Origin: Mycolicibacterium tusciae
Lineage (GTDB): Bacteria > Actinomycetota > Actinomycetes > Mycobacteriales > Mycobacteriaceae
Direction of reading: 5' to 3'
DNA length: 64,000 nucleotides
Assembly (NCBI RefSeq): GCF_002086795.1
Contig: NZ_MVIM01000009.1
Coordinates: 62,001 to 126,000 of the forward strand
In this document: positions 26,104-34,403 of the stretch, one piece after another
Layout: each line of letters begins with the position of its first letter
Position numbering within the stretch: position 1 is the first letter of the stretch
Translations under genes and position numbers: made by a program
Notes under the pieces: generated by a model
Database searches by the model: none
What the model was told of the DNA's origin: nothing
The model's input: only the letters and a program-made list of their open reading frames with translations

Positions 26104-26790
26104 CTAGATGACGCGGTGGAGGTTGTCGCTCGCTTTGGCAGCCGCCGCCTCGGCCTGGACCTGTTGTTGCACCCTGCGTTTGATGCCGAGCAAGATCCCC
26201 CGCGTCACAAACGCCGTTGCCGGTCCCGCGAGCTCGGTGACCAGCGCCTGGCCTGGACGGCGCAACGGTGTCCGAATGCGAACGAGAAGCCGGCAGCGAT
26301 CATCCCAGTGAGGAATGACGTGGAACGACCACACTACGTTCCATTCTCGGTTCCATTCCTTGCGAACCGAAGCGCTCAGCACGATGGATTGCTGATCGAC
26401 GACTTCCTCCACCTCGAGCACGAATCCGTCACGTAATCCCATCCAGCCCTTGGGAACAAGCCTGATGGTGTCACCCGGCGCGAGGTGTTGCCATTCGGGA
26501 TGAATGCGGTCCGCGTTGACGTACCGCAACCCGGCAAAGTTCTCCAACTTCTCAAAGGTGTACAGCCCGCCGCGATCTTGGCCCATCTGAATCAGCCATG
26601 GCCAGACCGCGCCGGGTGGGCCATCGATTGACACCGCTTCGGTGCTTCGTACGACGGGCCCGGCGATGAGCTCATCGCCGTCGAGGAACATCTGGCACTC
26701 TTCCTTTGTGGTGCCCCAGTTGCGGTAGTACCGCCGCGCTGCGTACAGGAACGCCGTTGCCCCGGCGAGCCGGAGTCCGTTCTTGATCAT
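26104..26790 (-). CDS. SRPBCC-family protein with N-terminal hydrophobic segment
   Basis: A 228-residue protein beginning MIKNGLRLAGATAFLYAARR, whose hydrophobic N-terminus may be a membrane anchor. A helix-grip SRPBCC domain follows with the motifs WPWLIQMGQDRGGLY, HPEWQHLAPGD and a long C-terminal helix (GIKRRVQQQVQAEAAAAK). The protein at 33618-34328 carries the same motifs, so the two are paralogues. Their ligands are unknown; polyketide cyclase-like or lipid binding is possible. The start at 26790 was chosen because longer readings cross the DosR box at 26826-26839. It converges with the PPOX-type gene. Confidence 0.75.
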   Translation of the reverse strand: MIKNGLRLAGATAFLYAARRYYRNWGTTKEECQMFLDGDELIAGPVVRSTEAVSIDGPPGAVWPWLIQMGQDRGGLYTFEKLENFAGLRYVNADRIHPEWQHLAPGDTIRLVPKGWMGLRDGFVLEVEEVVDQQSIVLSASVRKEWNREWNVVWSFHVIPHWDDRCRLLVRIRTPLRRPGQALVTELAGPATAFVTRGILLGIKRRVQQQVQAEAAAAKASDNLHRVI

Positions 26791-26825
26791 GAACCAACAG
26801 TGCGCTGGCCGGGTACACCTGGCTA

Positions 26826-26839
26826 GGGTCCCTAGTCCC
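26826..26839 (-). promoter_or_regulatory. DosR-like box before the SRPBCC gene
   Basis: The minus strand reads GGGACTAGGGACCC, keeping GGGACT and CCC. It lies 36-49 nt before the ATG at 26790. A separate box at 26955 serves the divergent plus-strand genes. Confidence 0.65.
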
Positions 26840-26954
26840 TGATCTGATCGACGTTTCGCCGCCGTGGCCTTCTCGCATGGCGGCGACCACGGCGCCGGCC
26901 GTCGAGACACGCAGGTCACTCCGCCGACCGGCCTCCGAACGGCCCGACGGGGCG

Positions 26955-26969
26955 GGGTCTTCGGGCCCT
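26955..26969 (+). promoter_or_regulatory. DosR-like box before the Rv1738-like gene
   Basis: GGGTCTTCGGGCCCT lies 66 nt before the ATG at 27035. It keeps the TTCGGGCCCT half shared with the boxes at 20146 and 33567. In M. tuberculosis, Rv1738 is strongly DosR-dependent. Confidence 0.6.
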
Positions 26970-27034
26970 ACCGGGCGGCCGCTGTGGGTGGTCGGATGCA
27001 TGTTGGGAGTGACGACGTGAAGGAGATGACTGCG

Positions 27035-27319
27035 ATGACTGGCGAACGATCGGATGTCGTGGAGAAGAACTGGACAGTTGACGTGTCGATCGACGAGCAC
27101 ATGGGACTCACCAGAGCCAAGGCGCGGCTGCGTTGGCGCGAAAAAGAAGAGGTGGGTATCGGCACGGCGAGGCTCAATCCCGATGATCGGGATATCGCGG
27201 AGATCGGTGACGAACTCGCCGTCGGTCGTGCCTTGTCGGATCTGGGGAGACGGTTGATGGCGGTGTCTGCACACGACATCGAGTCCGTCACCCATCGACC
27301 GGCGAAATTGCAGTACTGA
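27035..27319 (+). CDS. Rv1738-like dormancy protein (DUF1876)
   Basis: A 94-residue protein, the same length as M. tuberculosis Rv1738, with the diagnostic stretches WTVDVSIDEH, LTRAKARLRWREKE and GDELAVGRALSDLG. Rv1738 is a DosR-regulon protein whose structure resembles ribosome hibernation promoting factors, so a role in shutting down translation has been proposed. The second of two ATGs (27035) was chosen because AAGGAG lies 9 nt upstream; the ATG at 27026 has no room for one. A DosR-like box precedes it and the Rv2030c-like gene follows after 25 nt, so they are probably one operon. Confidence 0.92.
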   Translation: MTGERSDVVEKNWTVDVSIDEHMGLTRAKARLRWREKEEVGIGTARLNPDDRDIAEIGDELAVGRALSDLGRRLMAVSAHDIESVTHRPAKLQY

Positions 27320-27344
27320 CAATCATTGAAGACGGAGGGCCGAA

Positions 27345-29390
27345 ATGACTCGTGCCTCAGGGGTGTTGAAGAGCAAAGCCAGGCGCGTCTTTCGCGATCG
27401 TCGCGAAGCTGGTCGTGTGCTGGCCGGCATGCTCGGCGCATACCGTGGACGCGAAGGTGTCGTGGTGCTCGGCTTGCCTCGCGGCGGCATTCCCGTCGCG
27501 TGGGAAGTGGCGGCCGCTTTGGCTGCGCCCCTTGATGCCTTCGTCGTGCGGAAGCTCGGTGCGCCCGGTCATGAGGAGTTCGCCGTCGGCGCCTTGGCCA
27601 GCGGCGGGCGTGTCGTCGTCAATGACGACGTACTGCGGGCGCTACGAGTCACGCCGCAACAGCTGCGGGACGTCGCCGAACGCGAGGGCCGAGAGCTCAT
27701 CCGGCGTGAGACCGCCTACCGTGGCGGTCGGCCGCCGTTGGATCTGGCGAACAAGACCGTGATTCTCGTCGACGATGGTCTTGCGACCGGCGCCAGTATG
27801 TTAGCCGCCGTGCAGGCCCTGCGGGAGATGGAACCTGCCGAAATCGTGATCGCGGTTCCGGCGGCCCCCGAATCGACCTGCCGCGAGTTTTCAGCGATCG
27901 TCGACGATGTTGTCTGTGCGTCGATGCCGACACCATTTCTTGCAGTCGGGGAGTCGTTCTGGGATTTCCGGCAGGTGAGCGACCAAGAGGTGCGTGACCT
28001 GCTCGCCACTCCGACAACGGGTTTCGCTACTGTCGGTATACGCATCGAGGAGACCGCCGCGGAAGTGATCGACCGCGTTGCGATTGACGCGCCCGGCGGC
28101 GTTCCGCCGTTCGAAGTGCTCGACGAAATCATCGGAGACGCCCGGATCGTACTGATCGGTGAAAGCTCGCACGGCACACACGAGTTCTACCGGGCGCGTG
28201 CAGAGATCACCAAGTGGTTGATCGAAGAGAAGGGCTTCAGTGCCGTTGCGGCGGAGGCGGACTGGCCGGACGCGTACAGAGTCAACCGTTACGTACGTGG
28301 ATCGGGCGAAGACCGAACCGCCGACGACGCGTTGCGCGGGTTTGAACGATTCCCTGCGTGGATGTGGCGAAATGTCGTGGTGCGTGACTTCGTCGATTGG
28401 CTGCACGACCACAACCAGAGAGCTCGGACTCTCCGTGGACCGGAGGCGGGTTTCTACGGCCTCGACCTCTACAGCCTGCATCGGTCTATGCAGGAAGTGA
28501 TCGCCTATCTCGACACTGTTGACCCGCAGGCAGCGGCGCGAGCGAGGGCCAGGTACGCCTGCTTCGACCACACATCGGCGGATGACGGTCAGGCGTATGG
28601 ATTCGCGGCGGCGTTCGGCGCCGGTCTGTCGTGTGAGCGCGAAGCGGTCGAGCAACTGGTCGAGATGCAGCGGACCGCGTTGGAATATGCACAACGTGAC
28701 GGACTGGTAGCCGAGGATGAGGCGTTCTACGCCCAGCAGAACGCGCGTACCGTGAGGGACGCAGAGGTCTACTACCGAGCGATGTTCAGCGGCAGAGTCA
28801 CGTCCTGGAATCTTCGGGATCGGCATATGGCCCATACCCTGAACGCTCTGGTGGCTCATCTGGACCGCCATCACGACCACCAGCCCACTCGAATCGTCGT
28901 GTGGGCGCATAATTCGCATGTCGGCGATGCCAGAGCCACCGAAGCGGGCAGCGACGGGCAGCTCACGCTCGGACAGCTTGTGCGTGAGCGATATGGGCAG
29001 GACTCCCGCTTGATCGGGTTCACAACATATTCGGGCACCGTCACTGCCGCCAGCGAATGGGGTGGCATCGCCGAACGCAAGTTCGTCAGACCTGCCCTGA
29101 ACGGTAGTGTCGAGGAACTGTTCCATGAGACGGAGCGTTTTGAATTCTTGGTTTCGCCGTCCATCAGCCGCGCCGCGGCCGATCCTCTGGATGTCGTGCG
29201 ACTGGGGCGTGCTATCGGCGTCATCTATCAGCCCGCGACGGAACGACAGAGTCACTATTACCATGTTCGCCCCGGCGAGCAGTTCGATGCGATCATCCAC
29301 ATCGACAGCACGCGAGCACTCGAGCCGCTTGAGGTCACAAGTCTGTGGACCGCGGGCGAAACGCCTGAGACATATCCTACGGGGTTGTAG
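27345..29390 (+). CDS. Phosphoribosyltransferase-erythromycin esterase fusion (Rv2030c-like)
   Basis: A 681-residue two-domain protein, matching the length I recall for Rv2030c of the DosR regulon. Residues about 1-215 are a type I phosphoribosyltransferase domain with the PRPP loop ILVDDGLATGASM. Residues about 230-675 are an erythromycin esterase-like domain with IGESSHGTHEFYRARAE, VAAEADWPDAYRVNRY and VWAHNSHVGDARA, which carry the conserved Glu and His residues. The natural substrate is unknown, and macrolide hydrolysis should not be assumed. It follows the Rv1738-like gene by 25 nt with GGAGGG as ribosome binding site and converges with acg. Confidence 0.9.
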   Translation: MTRASGVLKSKARRVFRDRREAGRVLAGMLGAYRGREGVVVLGLPRGGIPVAWEVAAALAAPLDAFVVRKLGAPGHEEFAVGALASGGRVVVNDDVLRALRVTPQQLRDVAEREGRELIRRETAYRGGRPPLDLANKTVILVDDGLATGASMLAAVQALREMEPAEIVIAVPAAPESTCREFSAIVDDVVCASMPTPFLAVGESFWDFRQVSDQEVRDLLATPTTGFATVGIRIEETAAEVIDRVAIDAPGGVPPFEVLDEIIGDARIVLIGESSHGTHEFYRARAEITKWLIEEKGFSAVAAEADWPDAYRVNRYVRGSGEDRTADDALRGFERFPAWMWRNVVVRDFVDWLHDHNQRARTLRGPEAGFYGLDLYSLHRSMQEVIAYLDTVDPQAAARARARYACFDHTSADDGQAYGFAAAFGAGLSCEREAVEQLVEMQRTALEYAQRDGLVAEDEAFYAQQNARTVRDAEVYYRAMFSGRVTSWNLRDRHMAHTLNALVAHLDRHHDHQPTRIVVWAHNSHVGDARATEAGSDGQLTLGQLVRERYGQDSRLIGFTTYSGTVTAASEWGGIAERKFVRPALNGSVEELFHETERFEFLVSPSISRAAADPLDVVRLGRAIGVIYQPATERQSHYYHVRPGEQFDAIIHIDSTRALEPLEVTSLWTAGETPETYPTGL

Positions 29391-29422
29391 TGCCGAACGG
29401 GCTTGTGCTCGGCACCCTGCGG

Positions 29423-30418
29423 TTAACCAGGTCGTTCAAGCACATCGGCCAGCGGCCTGCGCGGTGTAGCGGCCAATGCCGCATCCGCATGCCGGGGATA
29501 TCCGATCCTGATCAGCAACTGAGGCATCCCGCGTTGACCAGTCAATTCACGGACAATCTCCCGGCTCTGAGCCAGTTCGGTCATATGGGTGAGAGTGCAC
29601 GTGGCCAGCCCGCTCGCCGTGCATCGGAGCAGTACCGCCGATAGCGCCTCTCCGCAACGCAATACGTCCAGCCGGGCGTCTTCGTGGTGAGTGGACAGGA
29701 CCACGATTTTGGACCGGTCAACTTCGACGTCTTCAGCGCGGGGAGCGGCGTACGGGCTGGGAAAACGTCGACCGACATCGATATGTCCAGCTGCTTCGAC
29801 TGACAACAACGCCGATTGCGGCACACCATCCCCGGATGCGAAAGGTGAGGTCCACCAGTTCAGTTCCGCTTTATAAGAAGGGTCATTCGTCCGGATCGTC
29901 GCGGTGAGTCGGGAGACGGTCGCCAAGGTGGACCGCGCGTTGTCGAGCACGGTGTCAAACATCACGTGGTGTGGGATCACGGTCTGACGAAGCAGCACTT
30001 CGAATCTCGCCCAATCAGCAGGAGCCTCATAGGGTCGCCGGTCGGTGTAGCGCCGGCCAATCGCCAGCGCGTGCGCTCGACTGTCTGCGGCCATTCCCGG
30101 CGGCGCCGAATCGAAGGTGATCGCCGCCACGTGAAGAGGATCGTCAGGATCGGGAAAACGTTGCACGGCCGCTTCCCATCCGAAGGCGGCCATCGCGACC
30201 GTCAGATGATCGAGTGCGGCGCCACAACTGAGGTAGATCTCGCGGCCTTCGGGGTCAGCGGCGTTCATCACTCGCGTGAAATCGGCAAAAAGATGGAGTG
30301 TCGAAGTTTCAGCCACCCAGCGCCATGGCTGGCTATTGTGCAGCGACGGCGCACGGCAGGCTAACCGTACGGCGTCTTGGATCACCACGAAACTCGGTAT
30401 CGCTTGTGTCATCGACAC
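29423..30418 (-). CDS. acg: Acg-like nitroreductase-fold protein (Rv2032/Rv3131 family)
   Basis: A 331-residue protein, the same length I recall for Acg (Rv2032). It has two nitroreductase-like halves and the motifs ACRAPSLHNSQPWRW, DPEGREIYLSCGAALDHL and RRYTDRRPYEAP. Acg-type proteins bind FMN but lack the usual residues for NAD(P)H-driven nitroreduction, and are thought to sequester flavin in dormancy. GTG at 30418 (MSMTQ) and ATG at 30412 are both possible starts. A DosR-like box lies 60-74 nt upstream. It converges with the Rv2030c-like gene, 32 nt apart. Confidence 0.88.
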   Translation of the reverse strand: MSMTQAIPSFVVIQDAVRLACRAPSLHNSQPWRWVAETSTLHLFADFTRVMNAADPEGREIYLSCGAALDHLTVAMAAFGWEAAVQRFPDPDDPLHVAAITFDSAPPGMAADSRAHALAIGRRYTDRRPYEAPADWARFEVLLRQTVIPHHVMFDTVLDNARSTLATVSRLTATIRTNDPSYKAELNWWTSPFASGDGVPQSALLSVEAAGHIDVGRRFPSPYAAPRAEDVEVDRSKIVVLSTHHEDARLDVLRCGEALSAVLLRCTASGLATCTLTHMTELAQSREIVRELTGQRGMPQLLIRIGYPRHADAALAATPRRPLADVLERPG

Positions 30419-30477
30419 TACCCCTACAGTCTAGATGTCCGACATTGACAAATTTCGTTCAAACTGCTTCGCGTTGA

Positions 30478-30492
30478 GGGACTTTGGTCTGT
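30478..30492 (-). promoter_or_regulatory. DosR-like box before acg
   Basis: The plus strand reads GGGACTTTGGTCTGT, an almost ideal first half-site. It lies in the 85-nt gap between the KAS-like gene and acg, 60-74 nt before the acg start. Many DosR boxes act in either orientation. The only gene start it can serve is acg. Confidence 0.65.
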
Positions 30493-30503
30493 GGTCACCA
30501 CAC

Positions 30504-31373
30504 TCACAACCGGTACAGTGCGGCGCCGGCTGTCACTCCAGCGCCGGCTGCGACGATGAGAATCAAGCCGGGCGCCCCAACGGCGGCGGCCGCCCGGTGG
30601 AATGCAGAGGCCAAGGAGGCGGTGTGCATCCTTTCGTCCTCAGCCATCGTGATTCGTTCCGGTGACACACCGAGGTGGACCGCGAGTGCGGCGCGGTACT
30701 GGGGTCGGGGCGGAGTTGCCACGATTGCGTCGACGTCGTCGATCGTCAGCGATGCATCGCGAAGGCACCGGTCAACGGCTTGTGATGCAGCGTCAGCGAA
30801 TTTCTGGTCAACTGAGGATGATTCGTGAAACCGCAGTACATTTCGGTGATCCACTAGCCCGACTGTGGCGGAGAGGGATTCTCCTTGGTCAAGGAGATTC
30901 TGCCAGTACGTTCGTCCGAGACCGCGGTCGTCGTCCGACCACGTGCACAAGAGTGATGCGCCGGCCGCCGCGAATGGGAATCTTTCGCTCATTCCGTGTC
31001 CTGGGTCGGCATCGCTGGTCACCACCATGGCACACCTGATCACGCGTGACTTCAGGAAGCCGTCGGCGATTTGTAGCGCCGTGAGGAGACCGCAAGATCC
31101 GTTCGCGACGTCGAACGAGAATGTGCCATGGCCGTTTTCGTGTGGTTCTTCGGGGTTCGCGCCGACATCCTGCTGTATCAGTGCGGCCAGCGCCGGTTCG
31201 GCCAGATTGCGGTCGCGATAGATCCCGGCATTGATCAACAGATCGATCTCCCGTGCGGCGCGTCCGGCATGACGCAGGCAATCCTCGGCCGACTCGACCG
31301 CGAGATGAAGGGCGCTGTGTCGTGTGCGCCAGCGTCCATCGGCGGAGCCGACGGCGTCAATCACAGTGCCCAT
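30504..31373 (-). CDS. KAS III-like thiolase-fold protein with degenerate active site
   Basis: A 289-residue protein of the beta-ketoacyl-ACP synthase III/thiolase fold. The nucleophile region FDVANGSCGLLTALQ keeps a Cys. The usual His motif (HQANxRI) is replaced by ATPPRPQYRAAL, and the usual Asn motif (GNTSAAS) by ERMHTASLASA. The protein is therefore short for the family and lacks two of the three catalytic residues. It overlaps the complete KAS III gene upstream by 17 nt, so the two probably form a heteromeric complex, as in some two-subunit KAS III-like pairs (for example PqsBC). The product is unknown. Confidence 0.8.
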   Translation of the reverse strand: MGTVIDAVGSADGRWRTRHSALHLAVESAEDCLRHAGRAAREIDLLINAGIYRDRNLAEPALAALIQQDVGANPEEPHENGHGTFSFDVANGSCGLLTALQIADGFLKSRVIRCAMVVTSDADPGHGMSERFPFAAAGASLLCTWSDDDRGLGRTYWQNLLDQGESLSATVGLVDHRNVLRFHESSSVDQKFADAASQAVDRCLRDASLTIDDVDAIVATPPRPQYRAALAVHLGVSPERITMAEDERMHTASLASAFHRAAAAVGAPGLILIVAAGAGVTAGAALYRL

Positions 31374-32463
31374 AGCGATCCACCATTTTCTCGTCCAGCG
31401 TCAAGAGGACGACTCCGATCTCCAGGCCGGACGCCAGCGCGATCAATGCGACCGTTTCACCGGGCCGGATGTTTCCCGCCTCGAGTTCCTCGACAAGGGC
31501 GACCGTGTGGGTGGTCGATGCGGTGTTGCCGTAGCGGTCGACAGTGATCACCGCATCGTGTCGAGGACTGTCGCCGAAGGCAGCGGAAACCCGCGCCATC
31601 CCTTTGCGAATAGCGCGTGCAGAGGTCTGGTGGGTGATCACGTGATCGATGTCGTGTATCGAGATGCCCACCGCATCAAGAACTTCGTGCAGTAGCACCG
31701 GAGTGTTCGACATCGCGGCCTGGTGGATTCCGCGTGCATCGGTGAACATTCGCGCAGCAGGTTCACCGCCCTTGGGATACGCCAGACAGAGTCGGCTGTA
31801 TTGGGCGACGGTGGTGAAGCCCGCAAGCTCGATCCCCGCGGATCCAGGTGCGGCCCTTTCGAGTAGAAGCGCGGCACCTGCGTCGCCGAGGGTCAAGGAG
31901 GCGAGCTCCTTGCTCATGATGGTGCGGATGTGTCTGGCGGCATTCTGGCTCAACTGCGAAATGTATTCGCCGCTGACCACCAGCACCCGTTCGACCGAGC
32001 CCTGCCGAATCCAGTTGTTGGCGACCGTGACGCCGCTCAGCATTCCTGCGCATGCGTTGGATAGATCGAACGTCATGGCATTGGGCGCCCCGATGGCGTG
32101 TGCGACTCCAGCACTCATTGTCGGCTCGAGCCACTGCGTGAGGCCATCCCGGAACTTCGTGATGCTGCAGCTGATCACCACGTCGACTGATGCCGGGTCG
32201 ACCTGCGCCTTGTCCAGGCAGTCCATTGCCGCCGCCGTGGCGAGGCTGTAGGAGTCCTCATCTCCTACCGAGACGCGGCGTTCCCTGATGCCGGTCAGTC
32301 GTTCCAGGTCGATGTGCGTGCGATGCCGTGTCGTCGACATCAGCTCATCGGTGCCCAGGTGCGTCGTCGGCAGGTGCCGCCCGGCGCCCGCCAACCGTGC
32401 TCGGAACGGCGCGTCAGGAGTCCCCGCTGAGGGCTCTTTGACCAGCCAGTCCGTGTGTGTCAT
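31357..32463 (-). CDS. 3-oxoacyl-ACP synthase III-like condensing enzyme
   Basis: A 368-residue KAS III-family enzyme with all three catalytic residues: Cys in DLSNACAGMLSG, His in VITHQTSARAIRKG and Asn in RYGNTASTTH. The N-terminus shows RARLAGAGRHLPTTHLG and ERLTGIRERRV. It would condense an acyl-CoA with an extender or make an acyl ketone or quinolone-like product; nothing in the sequence fixes the substrate. The ATG at 32463 (MTHTDWLVKE) was chosen because longer readings cross the shared DosR promoter. It is the first gene of a two-gene unit with the degenerate KAS partner. Confidence 0.85.
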   Translation of the reverse strand: MTHTDWLVKEPSAGTPDAPFRARLAGAGRHLPTTHLGTDELMSTTRHRTHIDLERLTGIRERRVSVGDEDSYSLATAAAMDCLDKAQVDPASVDVVISCSITKFRDGLTQWLEPTMSAGVAHAIGAPNAMTFDLSNACAGMLSGVTVANNWIRQGSVERVLVVSGEYISQLSQNAARHIRTIMSKELASLTLGDAGAALLLERAAPGSAGIELAGFTTVAQYSRLCLAYPKGGEPAARMFTDARGIHQAAMSNTPVLLHEVLDAVGISIHDIDHVITHQTSARAIRKGMARVSAAFGDSPRHDAVITVDRYGNTASTTHTVALVEELEAGNIRPGETVALIALASGLEIGVVLLTLDEKMVDRYGHCD

Positions 32464-32496
32464 CAATCGATCATGTGACGCCAGACGATGAGAGGG

Positions 32497-32539
32497 TAGG
32501 GCGCTTTGGGCATCGTGGCCGAGGACCTTCGACCCTAAG
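32497..32539. promoter_or_regulatory. DosR-type promoter module between KAS III and K+ channel genes
   Basis: A strong box GAGGACCTTCGACCCT (32521-32536) is preceded, 22 nt upstream, by GGGCGCTTTGGGCAT, which looks like a second degenerate box. The whole 43-nt block is about 80 percent identical, without gaps, to 33543-33585 before the next gene. It lies between divergent genes, so it can serve both the KAS III pair (minus) and the channel (plus). Confidence 0.65.
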
Positions 32540-32600
32540 CCATAAGCTGGTGGTCCGATTTCATGAGCCGAGCTCTGGATGCCTGCTAGCGAGGAGACGC

Positions 32601-33476
32601 GTGACGGACTGGGTGATCGCGGTAGTCGGGGCCCTACTCGTCGCAGTGGTGGTTCGCGACGTGTTCCACACACTGTTCCATCCGATCGGCCACGGCAGCA
32701 TTGCCCCGCAAGTGATGAAGTTCGTGTGGTGGCTACTTCGGTTGTTCCTGTCCGATCGTCGGATCGCATCATTGACCGGGCCTCTGGGGATCGCATTGGT
32801 CGTCCTGACCTGGGGAGCGATTGCGATCCTCGGATGGGCGATGCTGTACTTCGCTCAAATGCCAACCGGCTTCGCCTATAGTTCCGAGCTGAATCCCGCC
32901 GCCCGCAACGAAGTGTTCGATTCGCTCTATCTATCGCTGGTGACGATCGGCACCCTCGGATTCGGCGACATTGTGCCCACGTCTCCGGCTCTTCGTCTGA
33001 TAGTCCCACTCGAAGCGCTGTTCGGATTCATGTTGCTCACTGCAGCCGTTTCCTGGGTTCTCCAGATTTATCCGGCTCTTCACCGCAGACGCGTTCTGGC
33101 GCTGCAACTCTCGACCCTGCGGGACGCACGCCGCGCCAACCCGGAGGTGGGCATCGACGACATTCCTACCGACGTTCTCGCTGGAATCGCCGGCGCGGTC
33201 GTCGAGGCGCGAAACGACTTCACGCAGTACGGTGCGACGTACTACTTCCGCGACCTGGAAGCGGACGCTTCGCTGGCGGTTTCACTCGAATACGCCACCC
33301 AGCTCGCTAACGAAGCCGCCACCAGCGAACAGCCACAGACACGGCTAACCGGCGCCATGATCTCAGCCTCCGTCGACAGCCTCGCCGGGCTACTCGACGA
33401 GGAATTCCTGAGGCTCGGTGGGGATACCGACGCTGTCATCAAGGCCTACGCCGAGGACCACCGACATAACAGCTGA
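32601..33476 (+). CDS. Two-helix potassium channel family protein
   Basis: A 291-residue inner-membrane protein. Hydrophobic segments are at about residues 4-20, 60-82 and 130-150, with a pore loop TIGTLGFGDIVP (about 113-124) that carries the K+ selectivity filter signature (T-x-GFGD). The cytoplasmic C-terminus (about 155-291) is helical and lacks an obvious RCK/TrkA nucleotide-binding domain. A K+ leak or gated channel is the best call. The GTG at 32601 follows GAGGAGA; the longer frame from 32457 crosses the promoter. The DosR-type box about 65 nt upstream suggests hypoxic induction and control of membrane potential in dormancy. Confidence 0.83.
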   Translation: MTDWVIAVVGALLVAVVVRDVFHTLFHPIGHGSIAPQVMKFVWWLLRLFLSDRRIASLTGPLGIALVVLTWGAIAILGWAMLYFAQMPTGFAYSSELNPAARNEVFDSLYLSLVTIGTLGFGDIVPTSPALRLIVPLEALFGFMLLTAAVSWVLQIYPALHRRRVLALQLSTLRDARRANPEVGIDDIPTDVLAGIAGAVVEARNDFTQYGATYYFRDLEADASLAVSLEYATQLANEAATSEQPQTRLTGAMISASVDSLAGLLDEEFLRLGGDTDAVIKAYAEDHRHNS

Positions 33477-33542
33477 CCAGCAGCCACCTGGCGACTGATC
33501 AGGCATCGCGGGTTGTCTCGGCCTCCGAGTTGGTGTGGCCAG

Positions 33543-33585
33543 TAGAGCGCTTTTGGCATCGATGCTCAGGACCTTCGGCCCTTAG
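33543..33585 (+). promoter_or_regulatory. DosR-type promoter module before the SRPBCC gene
   Basis: CAGGACCTTCGGCCCT (33567-33582) is a strong DosR box. AGCGCTTTTGGCAT lies 22 nt upstream, as in the module at 32497-32539. The gene start at 33618 is 33 nt beyond the block. No other feature was seen in the 141-nt gap. Confidence 0.65.
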
Positions 33586-33617
33586 CGTGCGCCGACGCTG
33601 TTTTTAGCGTTGGGCGC

Positions 33618-34328
33618 ATGGGCAAACGACGACCATGGCTAGCCGGACCGATGGCCGCCGTCGGCGTCATCGCACTGTACCGACGCGAACTGCGACCCTG
33701 GATGTATGCCTGGGGTGCCGACGACGGTGAAATCACGGCAACACTGCCGGGAGACGAATTGGTTGCGGCCGGAACGGCGCGGACGACCCGCGCACTGACC
33801 ATCGATGCCCCGGTTCGCTTTGTATGGCCATGGCTTGTGCAGATTGGCGAGAGCCGCGGCGGCTTTTACAGCTACTCGCTGCTCGAACGGATGGTCGGCG
33901 CACAGATTCACAACGCGAATACCGTCCACCCCGAGTGGCAGGACCTGCACGTCGGCGACACCGTTTGGCTCGCCCGTCGATACGGCGAACGCGCCCGCCA
34001 AGTCGTGGCCGCCGTCGAGTCGGAGTCACACCTGGTACTGGTGTCACCCGTCGACTTCGAGCGCGTGCAGCGCGGCGAAAAGGCCTCGGGCGCCTGGGCG
34101 TTCTGCCTTCGGCGCCAAAATGCATGGACCCGTCTGCTGGTTCGGGGCACTGGGGGAGCCATTGGACACGCGGCCTTCGATGTCGTGCATTTCGTCATGG
34201 AGCAGAAGATGATGCGCGGACTACGTGACCGTGCGGAGCGCCAACGTCGAGACGACGTCGTGGACCATATGACGCATCACCGATGCGACCGAGGCAGAAT
34301 CGCGGCCGGCAGCCGACCCTCGGCCTGA
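33618..34328 (+). CDS. SRPBCC-family protein, paralogue of 26104-26790
   Basis: A 236-residue protein with an N-terminal basic/hydrophobic stretch (MGKRRPWLAGPMAAVGVIAL) that may anchor it to the membrane. An SRPBCC domain follows with FVWPWLVQIGESRGGFYSY and HPEWQDLHVGD, shared with the protein at 26104-26790. The C-terminal tail is rich in Arg, Asp and His. The ligand is unknown. The gene sits behind a DosR-type promoter module and 75 nt before the sensor kinase gene, so the kinase may be partly cotranscribed with it. Confidence 0.75.
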   Translation: MGKRRPWLAGPMAAVGVIALYRRELRPWMYAWGADDGEITATLPGDELVAAGTARTTRALTIDAPVRFVWPWLVQIGESRGGFYSYSLLERMVGAQIHNANTVHPEWQDLHVGDTVWLARRYGERARQVVAAVESESHLVLVSPVDFERVQRGEKASGAWAFCLRRQNAWTRLLVRGTGGAIGHAAFDVVHFVMEQKMMRGLRDRAERQRRDDVVDHMTHHRCDRGRIAAGSRPSA

Positions 34329-34403
34329 CATGGAAACCGTCCGCCTCGTCGGTTAAGTCCCGGAATCTTCACTATTCGGGGGGCTCGGTGAGACGATAAG
34401 GCG

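Noticed and set aside
34340..34370. Possible DosR box AAGTCCCGGAATCTT before the sensor kinase
   Set aside because: Only one half-site resembles the consensus, so it was not listed.
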